Source: Edaphochlamys debaryana
Taxonomy: Eukaryota > Chlorophyta > Chlorophyceae > Chlamydomonadales
NCBI GenBank assembly: GCA_016858145.1
Contig: JAEHOE010000084.1
Span: forward strand, 62,001-126,000
Direction: 5' to 3'
Length of the DNA: 64,000 nucleotides
Below the pieces are notes generated by a model. That model was not told the origin of the DNA. It saw only the letters and a program-made list of their open reading frames with translations, and made no database searches. The position numbers and the translations under genes were made by a program. How positions within the stretch are numbered: position 1 is the stretch's first letter; the number at the start of each line of letters is the position of its first letter. Of the stretch, positions 43,387 to 56,300 are shown one piece after another.

Positions 43387-46300
43387 TCTCGGCCGCGGGC
43401 GGGGGCGCGTTGTGCTCCACCTGCAGGTGAGCAGCATGGGGGGGGGGGGGGAAAGCGAGGTGGGGATGGGGATGGGGAGTGGAGATTGGAGGAATGGGGA
43501 GGCAACAGGCATCACACCAGCATTCCTGTCTGACTTCATGCCCCCTCACGCAACCCCCTAGTCCTCACCTTGAGGTCATCGATGCAGAACCATGTGTTGC
43601 CGGAGCCCACGTTCCTGGGGGGATAGGGGTGGGGACGGGGAGTGAAGATTGGAGGAACGGGGTTGGGGCACAACGCACAGAGCGAGGGCAGGCAGGAAAG
43701 GATCGATGTCGGAACCCAGGATGAAGATGTCGTACACTGCCGTACGATACTCACTGGAAGGAGATCTTGTCGCGGGTGGACTTGGTGTCACCACAGTTCC
43801 ACTGCTCGAAGGGGATGGTGAACTGCAGAGGGGGGGGGAGGGGGGGAGGGGTCGAGGTGAGAAGCGGGGAGGGGAAGAGAAGAGGAATATCAGCGCTAGC
43901 TAGCATCACCGCGGACACAGTTGAACTGTAAAGCTAGTGCATTTCAAAGTGGAGACAGCACGGCGCTCACCTGCTGCCAGCCATCACCGCCGGTTGCACT
44001 GGGGGACATGGCGGTGAGGTAGGCCTGGGGGAAGGAGGGATGGGGGGAGGGGGGGAGGGGGGGAGGCAGCGGTGAGGGGTGCAAGGGGCAGCAGAGGACA
44101 GCGTGATGATGAGATTGTTTAGACCAGTGGCTCGGGGCGAGACAGACGTCGGCGTGCATGCCAGTCCTCAAAACGAGACATGTGCACAAGGGCCACCGGG
44201 GGTGTGAACAGGAGGAAAGGAGGAGCCTCCCCCCTGCTCACCTCTCCTGGGCAGTAGGTGTCATCCTCCTGTTGGGCCACCACAACCTGCCAGGGGGGGT
44301 AGGGGATGGGGGGTAGGGAAGAGGGAGGTTAGCGCTTGCTGAAATGGGCAACAGAAGAAAAATGGTAGTGCGGTACACGTAAATGACTTGAACAGATAAT
44401 CACGCTAGCCCTGACAGACCTTGAGCGGGAGCGTGGTGCCCGGCTGGAAGCGGTTCCGGATCCAGAACGTGACAGCCGAAGCGTCCCAGAAGGGCTGGGG
44501 GGGAGGGGGCAGGGCAAGGAAGGGGGTGAGGGGAGGCGGGTGACAGTCAGCAAAGGCATGACACAGGAAGGGCAGGACAGCAGCAAGGGACAGAGGTGAC
44601 ATGTTTCATAAAGCTTCGCGCCGAACAAAGCAACAGGAACTCACACACCAGGTTGACTCCCTTGTTTCTCATCTTTATAACGTGTCCCCAAGACATTAAT
44701 ACTATCTGACCCACCTGGTACCCCTCCTTGTAGCAGGAGCGGCACCACCAAGTCATGCCACCGCCTGGGGGGAAGGGGGGGAGGGGAGGGGGGAGAGGGG
44801 AAGGTGGGGGAGGGGGAGAGAGAGGCGTGGACGGAGCCCGCCGGGCCTCTCCACAGTCCCAACCGACAACCAACTGACAGGCCTGTCCCCCCAACCGACA
44901 GCTGACTCACTGGGCGCAATCTCGGCGCAGGCGGCGGTGGTGCCACTGAGGCCCCATCCGGCGGCAGTCACCTGGGGGGTGCGAGGAGGAGGGCAGTTGA
45001 GGCGGGAGACAGAGCTTTGGGCAAACTTGTGCCGCAGCGATGAAAGACTCGATTTTGGCGTAACCCCCGCGCCCCCCGCAACCCCCAAATGGCGGGAGCA
45101 CGTCCGCAACCCGCCGACACCAATAATGCCAACCCCGACCTGATCCCCCAACACACCCTCCCTGCCGTACGTACGTTGAAGTTCTGCGTGGGCGTCTCGT
45201 ACGGGAACCAGCTCCACCCCGTGCCGACCATGTCGCCGTACAGCGTGTTGCGCTCGATGTACCCGGGCAGGTACTGCAGGGCGGCGCCGCTGTCGCAGGC
45301 CACCGGCCTTTGGGGGGGGTGGGGATGGGGGAAAGGGCGGAGGCGGGGTGGAAGGGGGCAGGGAGGCTTGCCGGTAACATGGACAGGGGCTCTGGGTTTG
45401 GGAGGGGAGAAGGGGGGCGCACGGCTGTCAAAGGGGAAAATCACAGAGAGAGGAAGGCCGGGGAGAGAGGGAGGGTGAGGTTGAATCGTGGTTAAGGGGC
45501 AGGGGTAAACAACGTGGATCGGCTGTACTACTGCCGTACAAAATGTACGAACCTGATGTCCAGCATCATCTCGGGGTACATGGGGTGGGCGAGCTGGGGG
45601 GTTAGAGGGTAGGGGGTAGGGGGTAGGGGGAAGTTTGTGGCAGCCAAAACGGTTAGCTTGCAGGAGCTTCTGCAGCACGCATGAAGGCAGTACGGCAATC
45701 CGTACGAAATGCTCGTACCTTCTCATACGCCCAGAAGCTCATGTCCAGCTCGTGCTGTCCGGAGCGGGGGTTGGTGGAGTTCTTGTAGCAGCAGGAGGGC
45801 TGGGGGCGGGGGGGGGGGGATGGGGGGGGACGGGAGGGTGTTGTGACCATAACACGCATAAATCGGGCCGCCGCACGCAACGACAACTCCTTTACTCACT
45901 TGCTCGTACGGCTCTTGGCCCTTGGGGCTGTACCAGCAGGGGCAGATGTCTGCAGGGGCGGGGTGGGGGGGAGAAGGGGGAAGAGGGTGTCACCCGGGAT
46001 GAGGGAGGGAGGGTTAGGGGGGGGGGCGCGAGAGCGGGGACGGTCCTCGCAATCCATCCTTCCCCACCAATCAGCAACCGGGATGGTGGAGAAGGGACCT
46101 GTCCTCCAACCACCCACCGCCAACCGCTAACTACCAACCGCCAACCCACCGATCACGTGCACCCGGATGCTGGCCTTGGGGTCCCAGCACTTGACGTAGA
46201 TGTAGCCGTCCTTCTCTGAAGGGGGGGGGGGGGGGGTAGGGGGTAGGGGGGGGGTAGGGGGTAGGGCTGGGGTTCAGGAGCAATCAAATGACAAGGGACA

Positions 46301-47759
46301 AGGACGGAAGTGTGAAGCAATTGTGTGAAGTGGGGCCAGGCAGGAGTGACCACGCTGCCATTGGGTTGCAGACAAGCCTTGCGGTAATTTGAGCGGAGCG
46401 CAACAGCGGATCGGTGTGCATGATAAACCTTAATCGCGATGGTTGTGGTTTCTAGTTGTGAAACGAACGGACCTTCACACACACACCCTCCCCGACCTCC
46501 AACCCCTGCCCCCTCTCACCCGCGGGGTTGCCGGGGAACTCGCGGCCGTACGTGTCGACGGCGGAGCCGTGCTGAGGGGGTGGGAAGGGTGGAGTGGAAA
46601 TCATGGGCGAAGGGGGAAGGCGATTGGAGGAAGGGAAACGAGGAAGGCCCTACACCGTGACCGGTCGTCCGTGCGGTACGGCCTCACCTCCGGGTAGTAG
46701 TAAAAGTTGTCGTACTGTACGGCCTTGTCCTGGTAGCCCAGTACGACGCCGTCCACGCACCGCACCTCGTAGCAGCGGCCGCACGAGCCTGCGAATGCGG
46801 GGGGGGAGGGGGGCGGTCAGCGGATCGATTGGCCCCATCCTCTAATAAATACCCGCCCACCAAACGCAAAGCCACCTTGCCACCTTGCCTCACCCTCCCG
46901 TCCCCACATGTGCCAAATACACACATGCTTTCCCCCCTCCCACCCCCCTCCGCTTCCCGCCTCACCTGGGAAATCAGGGTCGTTGTCCGAGTAGGAGCTG
47001 ACCTCGCCCTTGTCAAACGGCAGGGAGCCGTCAGCGTTGGTGTAGCCGCATCTGGGGGAGGAGGGGGGGGGGTAAACATAAGGAGGGGAGAGGACGTAGG
47101 TAGAGGAGGGAAGAGGGCAGGGGGTGGAGGAGGTGAAGGGGGAGGAGAGCGGGTGATGGTGGGCAGCTCGCGCACCTCTACCCCTCCTCTCCGCTCCCGC
47201 CCCCTTCGCTCACCCGCCCCCTCCCCCCCCACCCCCTCCGCTCACCCGCCCCACTCCAATATGCCGAACGCCGACTCTCCGCCGCCGCGCGAGGGCGCAA
47301 AGGTGTCGACGAAGGGCTTGGGCGTGCCGTACCTGGGGGTGGGGGGGAGGCGAAGACGGTTTGGGGGAAGGGATCGGGGCTCCACCGGGGCCACCGCACC
47401 GCTCCTCTCATACCGCACCCACAACGCGATATGTCACTCCAGAGTCCGCACCCCACCGCGCCAATACGTAAGGCTCCTGTGAGAAACATCCCTCTTGGAT
47501 CCAGGATTCCGGGATCCAGCAGCGCTGCTCACCAGGAGGAGCGGGCGCGGATCCATCCCTCAGGGGGACCGGGCGGGGCGCTGAAGGTGGTGTTGTAGGC
47601 GGCGGGGGGGCCGGAGGGAGGCGGCAGGACCCGGGTGGCGGCGTCGCTGGGAGGGGCCGACGGGGCGGAGGCGGAGGGGTCTTGGGCGGCGGCGGGGGGG
47701 CCGAGGAGGAGGATCAGGGCCAGGGCCGCGGCCGCGAGGGCCGGAGGGGCGCGGGCCAT
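43364..47759 (-). CDS. Secreted expansin-like protein (double-psi beta-barrel plus C-terminal module)
   Basis: Eighteen exons: 47759-47533, 47332-47246, 47051-46966, 46788-46688, 46571-46520, 46215-46150, 45949-45900, 45799-45719, 45593-45553, 45307-45175, 44971-44911, 44764-44715, 44494-44420, 44286-44242, 44024-43971, 43822-43755, 43614-43569 and 43420-43364. They give 459 residues with all phases closing. An Ala/Leu signal peptide (ARAPPALAAAALALILLLG) is followed by a Pro/Ser-rich spacer. The expansin DPBB domain shows GYTNADGSL, GSCGRCYEVRC (134-144), DICPCWY, HELD (239-242, in place of the plant HFD) and DIRRPVAC. A second Cys/Trp-rich module (GMTWWCRSCYKEGYQ, WQQFTIPFEQWNCGD, FCIDDLK) follows, probably carbohydrate-binding. 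Expansins loosen walls without hydrolysis; here the target would be the Hyp-rich algal wall or matrix, which is inference. Confidence 0.9.
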
Positions 47760-49469
47760 GGAGGGGCGGGCCCTGTGGAGGAAGGGGGACAGAGGGGCGG
47801 GCGGGTGGTGGGTGAAGGGGGCCGAGAGCGGCCGGGCCCGGTCGGGATCCCGGACAGCAGAGCTAGCGGGGCGACTGCGGCGGGCCATGGGCGGCGCAGC
47901 GCGCAGCGGCTCGCGGCCCCTCGCGGGGGCAGGCGGAGCGTCGCGAGCGCGCACGCGCCGGAACACCAAGCGTCGCCGCGCGCTCGCGTGAGCCCTTGCC
48001 TCGCCCCTCGACACACACCCCTGAGACACAGCAGTGAGCAGCAGCCCACACGAGTGCAGGCCCGCCGGCACGAGCGCGCACCTGAGCAACGAGCAAACGG
48101 GACGCGGTTGGCAAGGGGGGGCCTTGAGTGGCTTTACGAAGGCTAACTGAGGCGCCGAGAGTTGTCGGCCAGCTTATTGCCTAGAAGCAGCAGCTCTGTG
48201 TGATTGCGAGAGCGCGTCGCGTGCGCTTTGTAGCGCGGCGAAGGGGAAGCCAGCTCAGCCGGGCCTGGATCCGGGCAGGCGTCATGCCGGCCCGTCCGAC
48301 TCCCCGCGCCGACGCGACTGGCGAAGCTCCTTGGGAAACGGGGCGCCTACTCCGCTGACACCAGACCACGTAGCTTCGGGTGCTGGGCTAGGTTGCGGCG
48401 ACGTCAGAACGTTGCAAGGAGCGTAGCCGGTAGCGCAGGGCGCTGGCGGGGCTGTGCGGGGGCGAAGGGGGCGCCATCGACGCGGGGCGGGCCGGCGTGG
48501 CTCCAGCGCCGCCTGCTGGCACAAACCCACGGGGCTGGCGGGCGGCGCTTCCCCATTGCTCCACGGCCCAAGCCTGGCCCCGACACCTCGCTATATCGCG
48601 TGTGCCTGGGATGTGAAGGGGGCAGGTGGGCCCTGGCCCTGCCTGGGCAGCGACCGAGCGGGTCGACCCCAAACGGCGGGCCCTACTAGTAGCAGGTATG
48701 CCTTAGTCCTGCTGCCAGGGCTCCTTGAAGGTGGCTCCTGGACCAGCAGAGCCAGCTAGCTGTGGAATTGCGACAACCTGCATTGAGCTCCGTCAGGGAA
48801 GGAAGGTGGCACGGTTGGGGCCGTAGTGTGAGTTAGAGTGGCAAGCCGGCGGGGACGGCGGGGACGGCGGGGGTGGCAAGGAGTGGCGAGGGCGTGGCAT
48901 CCTAGAGGACCTAGCGCTACTCGCTACTCGCATAATTGCACCTTCAGCTTCCAGCTTGTGCTTAAGTCTGTCCCTGAAGACAAGTTCGCGCGGTCCGGTG
49001 GATGGGTGATGGGTCCGCTCCAAGCTTCCTCTCCCGCCATTTCGCGACACCAACACGCTAGTTTACACGTTGTAACAATTGTCAGTTGAGATAGAGCGTG
49101 TGCGGTTGAGGTGGCATGGCACGTTCGGCACTTGCACGAGCTCAGTTGGCAAGCTGCTGCAAGTCGGCACGTAGCCATCCAGTAGATATACTGTACTCGA
49201 GCCCATCACTCGTGCGCACGCGTAAGCTACATCATCTAAGCGTGCACGCCAGAACTTGACAGGCAGCAGACCCTAATGCAGCCGCGACTCAACATGGGCC
49301 CACTTAGCTCCCGGCAATGAAACTCTCACACTACCGCTAGCTTGCTGCGGGTGGAAAGCGGTCGAGCGGAGGGGGCCTGTGTCGCATCCCGCCGAGACAG
49401 TCGGCTTGCGCGTTCGGGCCCGCCGTGGCGTCTGCTGAATACTGTTGGAACCAGCAGCTTCCGGCTACG
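47760..49469. promoter_or_regulatory. Divergent intergenic region, expansin-like gene (-) and IMP1 (+)
   Basis: 1.7 kb between two start codons. Long Arg/Gly/Ala-rich frames at 47635-48146 mirror the GC-rich first exon and have no motifs. A short GGACGGCGG repeat is near 48850. No gene is supported; a non-coding RNA cannot be excluded. Confidence 0.4.
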
Positions 49470-51905
49470 ATGGGGGCGTGGGAGCGGGTCCGGTCCGTGA
49501 TGTCCCAGGTGCCATCGCACGTGAAGGTGGCCCTCCACTCCATGGCCATTGTCTACGTGGTGAGCCCCGGCGCGCCAGGCGCGCTAGCAGACTGATCTAC
49601 TGGGTTTGAAAGGATTGCCTCGGTCAGGCTGCCTGGCGTCCTGGGCAGCTGCGGGGACTGCAGGGGCTGGGCAGGGAAAGGGGTGGGGAGACGTGCCGGA
49701 TTTCGGTCCGGCTGCCCCCACATCCGTTATCGGCGGCGTATGGGGCCCCGCACTGACATGCGGTACTAGACTTCAACAATCGGGCAACTGGGTTGGAACC
49801 TCGATAGTTGTGTTCGTGCAGCCGGGGCGCTGTCGTCGCCCCAGCACCGAACGGGGATGTGGGTCGGCCCTCGCCCTTGGCCTGTGCGCCCAGTTCTCTT
49901 CTGGACTCCTGCCTCTTGCAGCCGCCACTGATAGCTGCGTCCATGCAGCAGACGCTTTGTCGACCCCTACCCCCTCCGGCCGTGACCCCCGCGGCTCTCT
50001 ACGGCTATCTCACTGCGTGCCGCCTGATCCTGGCCCGCTCTCCTCATGCACGGGTCGCCTCCCCTCTCCGCAATTCTCACTCTTTTTCCCGCGCCCTTTC
50101 GTCCTCCGCCGTACCCCAGGTGTCGCGGTACGGCGTGTTCGTGTCGAAGGTCACGGGGCCCTCCATGTACCCCACCTTCGTGGGGAGGGGGGACTTCGTG
50201 ATAGCAGAAGCCCTCACGCCCCTGTGGGGGCAGCTCAAGCCGGGTGCGTGCTGCTGCTGCCGTACACTGAGCCGTACGGGAAGGCGCCGTACCGTGGGGG
50301 ACCGCTGAGGCCGCTGGGTCCAAGCTGTCTCGAGGACTGGGGGCACCCTACACGCGCGCAGGGATTTCTCTCACGTCTCACGTTTCCGTCCTTTCCACCC
50401 CGTTCCCCCAACAGGTGATGTGGTAATCTGCACTCGGCCCGTGGACCCCGCTGAGTCCATCATCAAGCGGGTGGTGGCGCTGGAGGTGGGTGTGTGTGTG
50501 TGAAGGGTGTGTGCATAGTCGTATCGGTGCACGTCGTAAGGCGAGGGCACAGGCGAGGGCACAGGCGAGGGCACAGGCGCTACTGTGGGAGTTGTGTACG
50601 GGGATGTATAGCCTCGGTGCTCGACTCGGCGTAGAGCTCGCAATGCTGCAAGGTCCCAGGTCACCGGGGGGACTTGCAAGTCACCCTGCCGAGCTCTGCC
50701 TCGACCCCTGACGCTTCGACTTCGACTCTTGGTCTTCGACTTTTCGTTAACCTGCCCCTGCCCTGCGCCCCTCCCCCCTCCCAGGGCTCCGAGGTGACTC
50801 TGTACCCAGACAGGGACAGCAGCGAGGTCCGCCGACAGAAGGTGGGCGCGGGGTGGGGTGGGATCCTGGGGAAGGCTGGGGTGGGGTGGGGGAGGCAGTG
50901 TGTCCTGGACGCACCGGACGCGGGGCCCCGGGCAGCAGGGCTTGCACACCAGCAGCACCGGAGGAGGACGGGCGGCTCCTGCCCCTCTGGGTCCTCACAG
51001 GGGGAGGGGGCAGGGGGGCAGGGGACATGTAGGGCAGGCGGACGGCTCCTGCCCCTCTCTCTGGTCAGGGGGGATGTGCAGGGGAGCACAGCAGGCACGC
51101 GGCGGCCTTAGGGCCCAGGCTCGGCAGGGCGAGACGGGGCGCCAGGGCATGGGGGTCTGAGCGGGGTGGACCGCCATAAGGGATCGGAGGCCTCGGAGGC
51201 ATTAAAATGAGGTTCTGTACTTGACCGAAAGGCTGTCCTCAAAGAAGTGTCTACCTGCGGGGCAAAAACCGTGGCCGGTCCGGGCCCCCGATTGCAATGC
51301 ATGACAAACTGGGCTGATCCCTGAGGGCAGCAATAGAGGGGGAACTGGGCTGGGCCATCAGGTACGGCAAGGGAGCAGGGGATCTGGAGCTGTCGAGTAA
51401 GGGCGGATGCCGGTAGTGACTGAAGGCCCGTCCGCGTCTCTCCCCCTCCCCCTCCCCCTCCCCCTCCCCTCCCCGCCTCCAGGTTCCCCCCGGCCACGTG
51501 TGGATCCAGGGCGACAACCTGCCCCACTCCCTGGACTCCCGCGTCTACGGCCCCGTGCCCCTGGCGCTGGTGCGGGGCCGAGTGCTGGTGCAGGTGTGGG
51601 GTGTGGGGTGTGGGTGGGTGGGTGGGGGTGGGGGTGGGTGGGCTGGGTGGGGGGAGGGGTGGGTGTGGGGGGGGTGGGGTGGAGCGGCCGTTGTGTCGGC
51701 ACGGCAGGGGCGGGGCGCTGGGGCAGGTGGGGGGTCAGGTGCGTATGTCTGCCGGGGTCACGCACTCCACGGAGAGGGGACGTTTGCCGTTCTGTTGCGA
51801 AGCCAAGCTTGCCTCCCCACACTCCCCATCTTTGCCGCCGACCCACAGATCTGGCCTCGGCTGCGGTGGGTGGAGAACTCAGTGGAAGAAGTGCGCTGGC
51901 ACTGA
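49470..51905 (+). CDS. IMP1: Mitochondrial inner membrane protease subunit 1 (S26 signal peptidase family)
   Basis: Six exons, 49470-49559, 50120-50243, 50415-50485, 50785-50841, 51483-51593 and 51849-51905, give 169 residues, the usual size for IMP1. A hydrophobic N-terminal segment ([18 protein letters not shown]) precedes GPSMYPT with the catalytic Ser45. GDVVICTRP then leads to [11 protein letters not shown] with the general-base Lys89. The S26 signature [12 protein letters not shown] and [17 protein letters not shown] follows, and the protein ends IWPRLRW. In yeast, Imp1/Imp2 cut sorting signals from proteins on the intermembrane-space side of the inner membrane. IMP1 is preferred over IMP2 or plastid signal peptidases by length and by the [15 protein letters not shown] ending. 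Confidence 0.9.
50541..50578 (+). repeat. 12-bp tandem repeat in an IMP1 intron
   Basis: GCGAGGGCACAG is repeated three times in succession, followed by a fragment. Confidence 0.9.
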
Positions 51906-53316
51906 CCCTTGCGTACGTACGGCGCCTGTGGCATGTACGGTACTGCCTGGACGGGTGCGGTTTATGGTAGCAAACACGGTACACGTAGTACGGCAACAGG
52001 AGTACGGCAGCAGGAGGGCGCCTAGGCATGCATGCAGCTGCCCAGCAATCGTGTCGTACACACGTTTATGAGCTGCTGCCTTCATTGGTCGTACATCGGA
52101 GATGGGCGGGTGGACGGAAGCCATGGCTGGGTGGGCATCGGAGGACCGTCTACCGTCGGACGGGATGCACGTGCGGGGCGGAAAGCAAGGTTTAGGACGG
52201 AGCCGCAAGCCGCGTTTGCTCGTGTCGAGCAAGTTACTGAGGAGGAGGTGGGGGATGGACGACCCCGGGCCGCGGTGTGGCTGGGGCCAGCAGTGACGCG
52301 GGCCATGGAGTGGGATTGATGGCCGGATGCCAGATGGACCGCAGTAAAAGCAGGGTGGAGTATGTAGTGAGTATGGCCGGGGCTAGATGTCATCCCGCCA
52401 GTGACAATGTTTGGGGGTGACAAGGGTGTATTGCAATGCGGTGCACGAGCCTGCCCGAGCAAGGGCCCGCACGGTTCCGACGACAGGGCTGAGGGCGGGG
52501 TGAGGGGTCCGTGTAGGCAGCGTTGATGCTTGGCTGGTGTTGTTATACAGAGTGACCGATTGGGTGCAAGCTTCCTCGAAGCTGGAAAGGAGCGATTCGC
52601 CCGGACGGATTACCCCGCCTTCCTCATCACATGGTCCAACGGACCTACGTTCGTACGGAGCCCACAGGCCTCGCCCAAGTGGCCCATCTGACTGCACTGG
52701 GGCATGCATTGGCCCGTACAGCCGTACCAGACCCTACTACCACCTCTACCCCCCGCCGCCAAAGCCACCGACCCCACCCTCTTATCTCCATCGGCCCCAC
52801 CCCCACAGCCCCTACCTTCGCCTCTACCAGCCTCCATACCACCCCACCCTCGCCCAAGCCTCCAGACCCCCCGTCTCCACCATCCGCATTTCCAGAGCAG
52901 ACTCGTGTGTCCGAACGAAGTAGGGCGGAGGCCTTGTTACACTACTAGAAGATATGAAGCCGGGACTCGAGGCACACCATGGGCATTTGCACAAAAATAA
53001 TTTCGCTAACAAAGCGACATTCAGACCTCAACCGCTGCCTCTCATCACTGACATCCGTTCCTCACAGGTGTGCTGCCTGTGTGCATCGCCCGCTCGCTCT
53101 CTCTTCCCGGCCGAATTACCCCTCTGTCCTGGGGGCCCTACCCGCCCCCGCTGCCACACAATTGCCTTAACTGCTCCCCGGGGTTACTAGTTGGCTAGTT
53201 GCCCGGGTGCCGCCCAGGCACCTGCCATCCGTCCCCGCCCGCTACCTACCCTGTCGACGCTACCAAGCACCCCCACTGCCTACCCCCGCGCCGCATCGCC
53301 CACCTACCCCTGCCTC
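51906..53316. other. Convergent gap after IMP1; no gene recognised
   Basis: This holds the IMP1 3' UTR (no TGTAA found) and, from about 52937 rightward, the 3' UTR of the minus-strand gene. Proline-rich frames at 52537-53000 are composition artefacts. Several GTACGGCA-type motifs occur at 51910-52015. Confidence 0.5.
52937..52941 (-). promoter_or_regulatory. TGTAA polyadenylation signal of the 53317-58785 gene
   Basis: TTACA on the plus strand, about 375 bp beyond the minus-strand stop codon. Confidence 0.55.
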
Positions 53317-56300
53317 CTAGCGCTTGGCCCCGCCCGCACCGCCCCTCGGCCTCCTGCCGCCTCCCGCCTTCACGTCCCGCCGACCCGTTAGCGCATCGGC
53401 CATCAGCTCATCGAACCGCCTGGAGCGAGCGGGGGGAGGCAGGGGTTTAACTAGGAGACGCACCAGCAGGATAACATCGCAGGGGTTGAGCATGCAGGAG
53501 CTAGATAGCGGTTGAGGGTTGAGGCCGCCGGCGGTCCGTTGTCACTGCATGCTGTCATCAGGGACCACACGCGCACGGCTTCTGGATGGCTTCCACAACT
53601 ACCTACCCCTCCTCCATCCATCCCCAGCCCAGCCCATCATCCGCCCCCCTCCCCTCATCCCCCACGCCCCCCACCTACCCCCCCATCTATCCCCCCACCT
53701 GATCTGCCGCTCCAGCGCCGGTACCAGCTCCGCCTCGCTCCCGCTCCGCACCCCCACCACGGGCAGCCGAGCCGCCTTGGCGCCTGACCGAATACCCTCA
53801 GCGAAGAACTGCCGCTCGCCGGGCCGGGGCAGCCTGCGGGGCGGGGGTGAAGAGCCGAAGGTGGGGCAGTCGACAAGCGGCCGCCCGGGGCAGAGAATGG
53901 TGGGAGGAACTGCCCCTTGCCGGGCCGGGGCAGCCTGCCGGGTGGGCGGGAGTGTAGAGGGCAAGAGGGGGGCGTTGACAAGCGGCCCGGGGCAGAGAAT
54001 GGTGAGAGGGACTACCGCTTGCCGGGCCGGGGCAGCCTGCGGTCAAGGGCAGAATGGTGGGCAGAGCCTGATGATGAATGACAAGAGGAATCGCCGGACC
54101 GCTGTGGCCTCCAAGGGATGTGGCTCTTGGTCACGCCGCGGGCAAGCGCCGGGGGTCTCAATAACGCCGCCAAAACGCTGGGTGGCGGCGCCTGGGTGTG
54201 GGGCCCAACCCCAAGTGGTACGGCAAGCACCGACTGGACACGGCACCTGGCACAGATGGTGCCACCGCGCGCCGCCGCCCACCCTGGCGCACGGGCTGCA
54301 ATAAGTGATGAGAAGTGTACGGAAACCAAACCAACCCACCTGTGGAGCACCAGGTCGGCATCCCGCATGCGACTGACAAATGAGATGCGATCCAGGATCT
54401 CGCTGCGCCACAGCGCGTCGTACACCTCGCCCGCGCCGATGCAGTACAGGAACACGCGTACGACAGGCGGCTGTACGGCAGACGTGGCAGCGGGGGGCTC
54501 GCCAGCGGCAGGGGAGCGGGGTCCGGCGGCCGCGGTTGAGGTGGCGGCGGGGGGCGGCGGGCGTGCCGCGGATGGGCGGGCCGAGGCTGGTGGGGTGGCG
54601 GACGCTGGCAGGGTGGCAGCGGCAGAGGGCGGCGGGGCGGCAGTAGTGACCACCTGCCAGCCCGCCGGTGCTGCCCCCAGGTAGCGGCCACAGGCTCGAC
54701 CGCCCCTGCGGCCTTGGCCCAGCGCTGCCGCAGCGCCCCCGCCCTCAGCCTTGCCTCCGCCCCCGCCCGTGGCCTCGGCCTCGGCCTCGGCCTCGCCCTC
54801 CATAGGACCCCCTGTGGAAGGCTGGGGAGGGGAGGGGCTTGGCAGGGCGGCCGAGCGGCCCGCCGCCGCCGCAGCGGCGCCGACGGAGGAGCTTGGGGAA
54901 GGGCGCGGGAAGACCGTGGCGGCGGCGCTGGCGGCGGCGGCCGCCGCCGCAGGGGCCCCCAGCAGGGCGGCGGCGCCAGCGGCAGCCGCGGTGGCGGCGG
55001 CAGCAGCAGCAGCACGGGCCTGGGCGCCGCACTTCCCCGCCTGGGCGCTGACCTTGGCCTTCTCAGTCGGAATCCGCGATCCAGCCGCGGAGTCCGGAGC
55101 CGGAGCGCCAGCCCGCTGGTCTGGATCCAGATCAAGCTCCAGATCCAGATCAAGCTCCACTTCGTCTCCGTCCCGCAGCATCTCGTCCAGCAGCGCCTCG
55201 ATCCGGTTGTCGTACAGCTCCTCGTCGTCGTCCGCGTAGTCATCGGCCTCCGTGTCGGTCCCATGGTCGCTGTACGGCGCCGGCGGCTGGATGGCCTCCT
55301 CAGCCTCCTCTGCTGCCGCCGTCTCGTCCTCCTCTGCCTCCTCCGTAAGCCCTTCCTCCCCTGCCTCCTCCTCCTCCTCCTCCTCCTCGTCCCCTTCCCC
55401 CAGACCCTCCTCGCCCATCCCGCGCCCCTCGGCCGACCGCCACAGCCGCCGCTCTGCCGCCCGCGCCCCGAAGCCAAGCTCCGAGCCTTCAGGCGACGGG
55501 CCCGCGGCCGCCAGGCCCAGGCCCGAACGGGCCCCGTCCTCGCCGTCCAGGCCCACCGCGGGCCCAAGGCCAAAGATCGCCGCGTCCTCGTCCTCTTCGT
55601 CGTCCGAAAGCTCTTCCAAAGCCTGGTACCGCTCCGAACCGGCGCCTGGACCCTCCCCCGTGCCGCCATCGCTGCCAGCCCCTGCCGCCAGAGCACGCAG
55701 GAGCTCAGCGGGGGAGGACGCAGCCATGCCGTCAGCGGCCGCGGCTGGCGACCAATCGTCACCCGGGTCCCCCCGGTCGATCGGTTCCAAGTCGCGGGCG
55801 GCGAGATCTGGATCCAGATCCAGATCTAGGTCCAGGTCCAGATCCAGCAGGTCAGGATCCACCGTGGAGGCATCTGCTGCAGTGGCATATGCAGCGGAGA
55901 GACCCAGCGCCTGGCCGCCGCGAGTGGCGGCGGCGGCGGCAGCGGCGGCGACAGCAGCCTGCAGCCGCCGCCGGGTCTGCAGCGGCAGCCGCGCCGCCGC
56001 CGTTTCCAGCCGCAGCTTGCGACCCAGATCCACCACCTGGCCCCGAGATCCGATGCCGTACCGGTACGGCATGATCCCACCAGGGCCGAGCTCGCTCCGC
56101 GGCCCCCCGCCGCTGCCCCCACGGACGGCTGCTGCCGCCGCCAGCCGCAGTGCTGCCGCCTTCGCCTGAACGAGTTGAAGGGCGGAGGGCAAAGGTGGAA
56201 GTATCAACCACAACGGTGGCATTCGGTAGATGGGGTTGGTTCACAATGCCTGCCTGCGTACCATGTACCATGTATGCATGCTAGCGCTCACCCGACGGTT

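Noticed and set aside
47635..48146. 118- and 154-codon plus-strand frames
   Set aside because: Mirror the expansin first exon and its GC-rich 5' region, and are Arg/Gly-rich.
54714..55829. 371-codon plus-strand frame opposite the large low-complexity gene
   Set aside because: Antisense of a GC-rich Ala/Glu/Gly coding exon. It has Arg/Leu-rich composition and no motifs, while the minus strand joins cleanly with four other exons.
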